Of a stretch of 64,000 bases of DNA, positions 60,747-64,000 are shown one piece after another (position 1 is the first letter of the stretch; every line of letters begins with the position of its first letter). The stretch is taken from the NCBI RefSeq assembly GCF_008330945.1, contig NZ_CP043488.1:1364001-1428000 (forward strand), in the 5' to 3' direction. The notes under the pieces were generated by a model. It was given only the letters and a program-made list of their open reading frames with translations. It did not search any database and was not told where the DNA came from. Position numbers and translations under genes: made by a program. The stretch is from Labrys sp. KNU-23 (GTDB taxonomy: Bacteria > Pseudomonadota > Alphaproteobacteria > Rhizobiales > Labraceae).

Positions 60747-61778
60747 CTAGCTACGATTGCGCAAGGCGAAAATGGTGCCCGCGATCAGGATGAAGATGCC
60801 GACGATGGCCAGCTGCAGCGTGCTTGGAATACCCACGAAGATCAGCACGTTGCTGACCAGCGTTATCAGGAGCACGCCGAGCAGCGTCCCGATCACCGAT
60901 CCGGAGCCGCCCGTGATGCGGGCGCCGCCCAGAACGACGGCCGCGATGATTTCAAGCTCCATGCCGGCCAGATCGAACGGATTGGCGAGGCGATTGCTCG
61001 AGACATGGATCACACCGGCAATGCCGGCGAGCAGCCCGGCATAGGCAAACACGAACACCCGCACGCGAAACAGATTGATGCCCAGACGTTCGGCAATCGC
61101 AGAATTACCGCCGATGGCGAAGATGGCGCGGCCCATCAGCGTGCGCTCCAGGATGTACCATGTGACGAAAGCGGCTACGGCCAGCACCAGAACGGTTGCC
61201 GGCAACACGGACACAACGCCATTCGAGGCGCGGTGGGTGAACAGCGAGGCCTTGCCGAAAGCATCCATCGCGGCCGGGATGTTCATGAACAGGGCGGTCC
61301 CGATGAAGGTCAGCAGGAAACTGCGGATGACATATTGCGTGCCGATCGTGACGATCAGCGACGGGGCCTGGAGTTTTTGCACGAGCAGCCCGTTTACGAT
61401 TCCAAAGGCCGCGCCGCCGAGGGCCGCAAGGATCAGGATGACCGTCATCGGCATGCCCGGGAACCAGTTCGTGACGACCATGGTCAGGACATACATCACG
61501 AAGGCGGCAATCGCCGTGAACGACACGTCGATGCCCCCGGACGCCAGCACGACCAGCACCCCCATCGCAAACAGCCCGCGCACCACCGACGCGCGCAATA
61601 TGTCGACGATATTGCTCATCTGGAGGAAGTCGGGATTGGCGGCGATCACGACCAAGCAGGTCGCAATCGTCAGCGCCAACGTGAAGAGCTCGGGCCGGCG
61701 CCCCATCAAGTCCCACCCGCGGAGCAGGAAGCCGCGGCGCCGGGTGTCGGCAGCGGTCGGCGATGCAATCTCGGTCAT
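60747..61778 (-). CDS. Sugar ABC permease (RbsC/RhaP type) of the second operon
   Basis: 343 residues, about nine membrane segments. FLQMSNIVDILRASVVRGLFAMGVLVVLASGGIDVSFTAIAAF, RTLMGRAIFAIGGNSAIAERLGINL and LEIIAAVVLGGARITGGSGSVIGTLLGV are RbsC-family blocks. Only one permease gene is present in this operon, so it probably works as a homodimer or pairs with a permease encoded elsewhere. The start overlaps the ATPase stop (4 nt). Confidence 0.93.
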   Translation of the reverse strand: MTEIASPTAADTRRRGFLLRGWDLMGRRPELFTLALTIATCLVVIAANPDFLQMSNIVDILRASVVRGLFAMGVLVVLASGGIDVSFTAIAAFVMYVLTMVVTNWFPGMPMTVILILAALGGAAFGIVNGLLVQKLQAPSLIVTIGTQYVIRSFLLTFIGTALFMNIPAAMDAFGKASLFTHRASNGVVSVLPATVLVLAVAAFVTWYILERTLMGRAIFAIGGNSAIAERLGINLFRVRVFVFAYAGLLAGIAGVIHVSSNRLANPFDLAGMELEIIAAVVLGGARITGGSGSVIGTLLGVLLITLVSNVLIFVGIPSTLQLAIVGIFILIAGTIFALRNRS

Positions 61779-63343
61779 TGCGCGATCTCCTTCGACGTGC
61801 CGGCCATGGATTGATAGATCGCGTCTTCAGTCAGCCCTTCGGCCTTGTGCGCGGCCACGATGCCGCCGTGGCGCATGACGAGAATGCGGTCACAATTCTG
61901 CAGAAGCTCCGGCAAATCATCGCTGATGATGATGACTGCCATGCCTTCATCGGCCAGGCGCTGGATGATCCGGAAGATCGTGTCTTTCGACCCCACATCC
62001 ACGCCGACGGTCGGCCCGTGCAGGATGAGCAGTTTCGGGTTGATGGTGAGCCACCGCCCGATGAGTACCCTTTGCTGGTTGCCGCCGGAAAGGGACTGCA
62101 CCGGAACCGCTACGTCCGGCGCGACGATCTGCAGGTCGGCGACGCTGGCTTCCGCGGTGCGACGAGCACTGCGGGAACTGACGATGCCGAGCGCATTGCG
62201 CAGACGATCCAGGATCGGCAGCGTTATGTTGTCCTGGATCGACTTTTCAAGAAACAAGCCCTCGGTAAGGCGATCCTCGGGCACATAGCCAATGCCGTTT
62301 TGTATGGCTTGCAGCGTCGATTGGGGCGCGATCGTCTTGCCGGCCAGGCGTATCTTGCCGCCAATCGCCGGCTTCACGCCGGCCAGCGCCAGAGCCAGCT
62401 CGTTGCGGCCGGAATCCAGCAACCCCGTGACGCCCAATATCTCGCCCTTTCTCACGCTCAGCGAGATGTTTCGAAAAGCCCGACCATCCTGGAGATTCTC
62501 GACCTGGAGCAGGACATCGCCAAGTTTCGGGTCGGTGCGATAGCGGGTCTCGCCGATCTCGCGACCCGTCATCCACCGGCTGAATTCAGCCTTGCTGTGA
62601 TCGGCGACATCGAGTTCGGCGACCTTCAGCCCGTCGCGCATGATGATTGCGCGGCCCCCGAGCAGTTTGCACTCGTCGAGCTTATGCGTGACGAACAAAA
62701 CCGCGACACCCTTGGCGCGCAGCCGCTCGACAACGCCCAGCAGATTTTCGACTTCCTGGCGCGTAAGGGATGTCGTCGGCTCGTCCATGATGACCAGGCG
62801 CGCTTCGGAGGCGATGGCGCGGGCAATGGCGATCAACTGGCGCGTCGCAAGCGGCAGCGTGTCCGTGCGGCGGGTGAGAAAATCGCTGTTGGTCGGAAGA
62901 TGCACTTCCGCCAGGGCCCGGCGCGCCGTTTCATGCAGCGCCGTGACGTTCAGCCTGCGGACCAGACGCCCCGACGCCTCGACGAGTTGCTCGGTAAACG
63001 CGACGTTCTCGGCAACCGAGAGGTTGGGGAGGAGCGACAGGTCCTGATAGACCGTCTCGATACCGGCCCGCAGCGCCCCGATCGCGCCCAGGTCGCCGGC
63101 CCGGCTTCCAGTCGACTGGCCGTCGATCAGAATTTTCCCCTCATCGGCAGGCTGGGCGCCGGATAGAATCTTGATCAGCGTGCTCTTGCCGCAGCCATTC
63201 TCCCCCATCAGGTGATAGATCTGCCCCGCCTGGATCGTGAGGCTGACATCCTTCAGCGCCACGACGCCGCCAAAGGACTTCCGGACGTTTCTGACCTCGA
63301 GAAACGGCGGCACAGAGTGCGGCGTGGGATCGGTCGCGTGCAT
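61775..63343 (-). CDS. Sugar ABC ATPase, tandem (RbsA type), with degenerate second Walker B
   Basis: 522 residues, two ATPase domains. First: Walker A LMGENGCGKSTLIKIL, Walker B LVIMDEPTTSLT, H-loop VLFVTHKLDEC, all intact. Second: Walker A replaced by GVTGLLDSGRNELAL (as in RbsA), signature LSGGNQQRVLIGRWL intact, Walker B reading LLILHGPTVGVDVG, so both the Mg-binding Asp and the catalytic Glu are changed (to His and Gly). Only the first site can hydrolyse ATP normally. AGGAATTTGCC precedes the ATG. Copy 3 of the double-hairpin repeat lies between it and the binding-protein gene. Confidence 0.94.
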   Translation of the reverse strand: MHATDPTPHSVPPFLEVRNVRKSFGGVVALKDVSLTIQAGQIYHLMGENGCGKSTLIKILSGAQPADEGKILIDGQSTGSRAGDLGAIGALRAGIETVYQDLSLLPNLSVAENVAFTEQLVEASGRLVRRLNVTALHETARRALAEVHLPTNSDFLTRRTDTLPLATRQLIAIARAIASEARLVIMDEPTTSLTRQEVENLLGVVERLRAKGVAVLFVTHKLDECKLLGGRAIIMRDGLKVAELDVADHSKAEFSRWMTGREIGETRYRTDPKLGDVLLQVENLQDGRAFRNISLSVRKGEILGVTGLLDSGRNELALALAGVKPAIGGKIRLAGKTIAPQSTLQAIQNGIGYVPEDRLTEGLFLEKSIQDNITLPILDRLRNALGIVSSRSARRTAEASVADLQIVAPDVAVPVQSLSGGNQQRVLIGRWLTINPKLLILHGPTVGVDVGSKDTIFRIIQRLADEGMAVIIISDDLPELLQNCDRILVMRHGGIVAAHKAEGLTEDAIYQSMAGTSKEIAQ

Positions 63344-63354
63344 GGCAAATTCCT

Positions 63355-63457
63355 ATAGCGTTTTGTGATTTGATTGAATCGCCTCAAATCGCAAAGACGC
63401 GTCGAACCAAAGAGTTAGAGCAAACAAGCGTTCACACCTGAACGCGCGTTGCTCTAA
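63355..63457 (+). repeat. Double-hairpin intergenic repeat, copy 3
   Basis: About 103 bp from TAGCGTTTTGTGATTTG to GCGTTGCTCTA. Both hairpins and the GCAAAGACGCGTCG core are conserved with copies at 19984 and 52271 (inverted). It fills most of the gap between the binding-protein gene (stop at 63529) and the ATPase gene (start 63343) of the same operon, with hairpin 2 nearest the binding-protein stop. Confidence 0.9.
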
Positions 63458-63528
63458 AACTCCCCGACGCGCCTTCCGGCGCGGGATCGATGCCCGGCGG
63501 AAGACGCATCGGCGAGCGATGCTCGTTG

Positions 63529-64000
63529 TCAGAACGGGAACTTCTTGTAGTTGGACTTGTCGACATCCACCCAGGCCTGGCCCTGCATGATGATGCCCTT
63601 GCCCGGTCCCTTGATGACGGTCATCTTTTCGTAGCCCGGCACGCCGAGATTGACCCCGTCCTTGATCTCTTCGCCCTTCAAGACCATCTCGGAGACCTTG
63701 TTCATGACGTAGCCGGCATCCTTGGGATCCCAGAAGAAGATCTGATTGACGGCGCCGCTTTCCAGATAGGGTCCGGTATCCTTGGGAAGGCCGAGGCCAT
63801 AGACGCAGACCTTGCCCTGAAGCCCGGCTTCTTCCACGGCGCGGCCAATACCGATCACGTCAATGGCAGAGGAGCCCTGGAAGCCCTTGATGTCCGGATA
63901 TTTGCGCAGGATCTCCTTGGCCTTTTCATAGGCGCGATTGGCGTCGTTGAAGGATTCGTTCTTGGCGGCAACCAGTTCCATGCCCGGATATTTCTTGGCG
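63529..64000 (-). CDS. Sugar ABC substrate-binding protein (RhaS/LsrB type), C-terminal part
   Basis: The last 156 codons of a family-2 binding protein; the 5' end is beyond the right edge. KKYPGMELVAAKNESFNDAN and KAKEILRKYPDIKGFQGSSAIDVIGIGRAVEEAGLQGKVCVYGLGLPKDTGPYLESG resemble rhamnose (RhaS) and autoinducer-2 (LsrB) binding proteins, and FFWDPKDAGYVMNKVSEMVLKGEEIKDG is the matching C-terminal lobe. First in-window gene of the operon binding protein-ATPase-permease-PfkB. The ligand is probably a pentose, deoxyhexose or ketose. Confidence 0.9.
   Translation of the reverse strand, partial: AKKYPGMELVAAKNESFNDANRAYEKAKEILRKYPDIKGFQGSSAIDVIGIGRAVEEAGLQGKVCVYGLGLPKDTGPYLESGAVNQIFFWDPKDAGYVMNKVSEMVLKGEEIKDGVNLGVPGYEKMTVIKGPGKGIIMQGQAWVDVDKSNYKKFPF

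Noticed and set aside
1-64000. CRISPR arrays, tRNA or rRNA genes, riboswitches
   Set aside because: No array of short direct repeats with spacers, no cloverleaf-like sequence with TTCGA-type T-loop and no rRNA stretch were seen by eye; a covariance-model search would be needed to exclude small RNAs.

Overview
The window looks like chromosomal DNA of a high-GC alphaproteobacterium, probably of the Hyphomicrobiales (rhizobia-like). The basis is the gene content: many ABC importers for sugars and quaternary amines, a D-psicose 3-epimerase very like the Agrobacterium enzyme, DUF1127 and DUF4242 proteins, and a palindromic intergenic repeat of the rhizobial kind. The genus cannot be fixed from the sequence. 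No tRNA, rRNA, CRISPR array or intact insertion sequence was seen.

Layout. 1-7222 (minus): an iron-siderophore locus, fecI-fecR-TonB receptor-fhuD-fhuB-esterase, cut by the left edge. 8113-10347: a YidB-like protein and a glycan-type transferase gene next to an IS3 remnant. 10611-19062: a GH4 alpha-galactosidase with a divergent AraC regulator, then a DeoR-kinase-binding protein-two permeases-SIS operon for an unidentified (possibly amino) sugar, without its own ATPase. 19289-27331: RlpA, DUF3455, an EamA exporter-DUF1127-cysteine synthase/glutaredoxin fusion operon, a winged-helix regulator, small proteins and a cold-shock protein.

27496-38298 is the most coherent block. It holds a 4-hydroxyproline betaine epimerase (HpbD), an MttB-superfamily methyltransferase, a LysR regulator, an FAD amine oxidase, an aldehyde dehydrogenase, a DapA-family lyase and a betaine ABC importer. 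Together they read as a route from (hydroxy)proline betaine to 2-oxoglutarate in which a corrinoid-type methyltransferase stands where the described pathway has oxygenases. 38498-40046 adds two SDR dehydrogenases. 40497-46288 holds a flavin monooxygenase, a second betaine-type importer whose permease carries an N-terminal DUF2628-like domain, and an orphan binding protein.

46416-52700 is a patchwork: a TetR-glycosyltransferase pair under a clear promoter/operator, a cytochrome c, an arylamine N-acetyltransferase with an altered catalytic acid plus a broken partial copy of it, an SDR fragment, an O-methyltransferase, and two decayed REP-associated transposase genes. 52746-64000 holds two sugar ABC operons with a psicose epimerase, a LacI regulator with a pair of operator-like palindromes, and a PfkB kinase. 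This fits psicose/allulose uptake, epimerisation to fructose and phosphorylation.

Two patterns run across the window. A ~103-bp double-hairpin repeat occurs three times, always in the same orientation relative to the gene ending next to it. Hairpins also sit between the binding-protein gene and the ATPase gene in three ABC operons.
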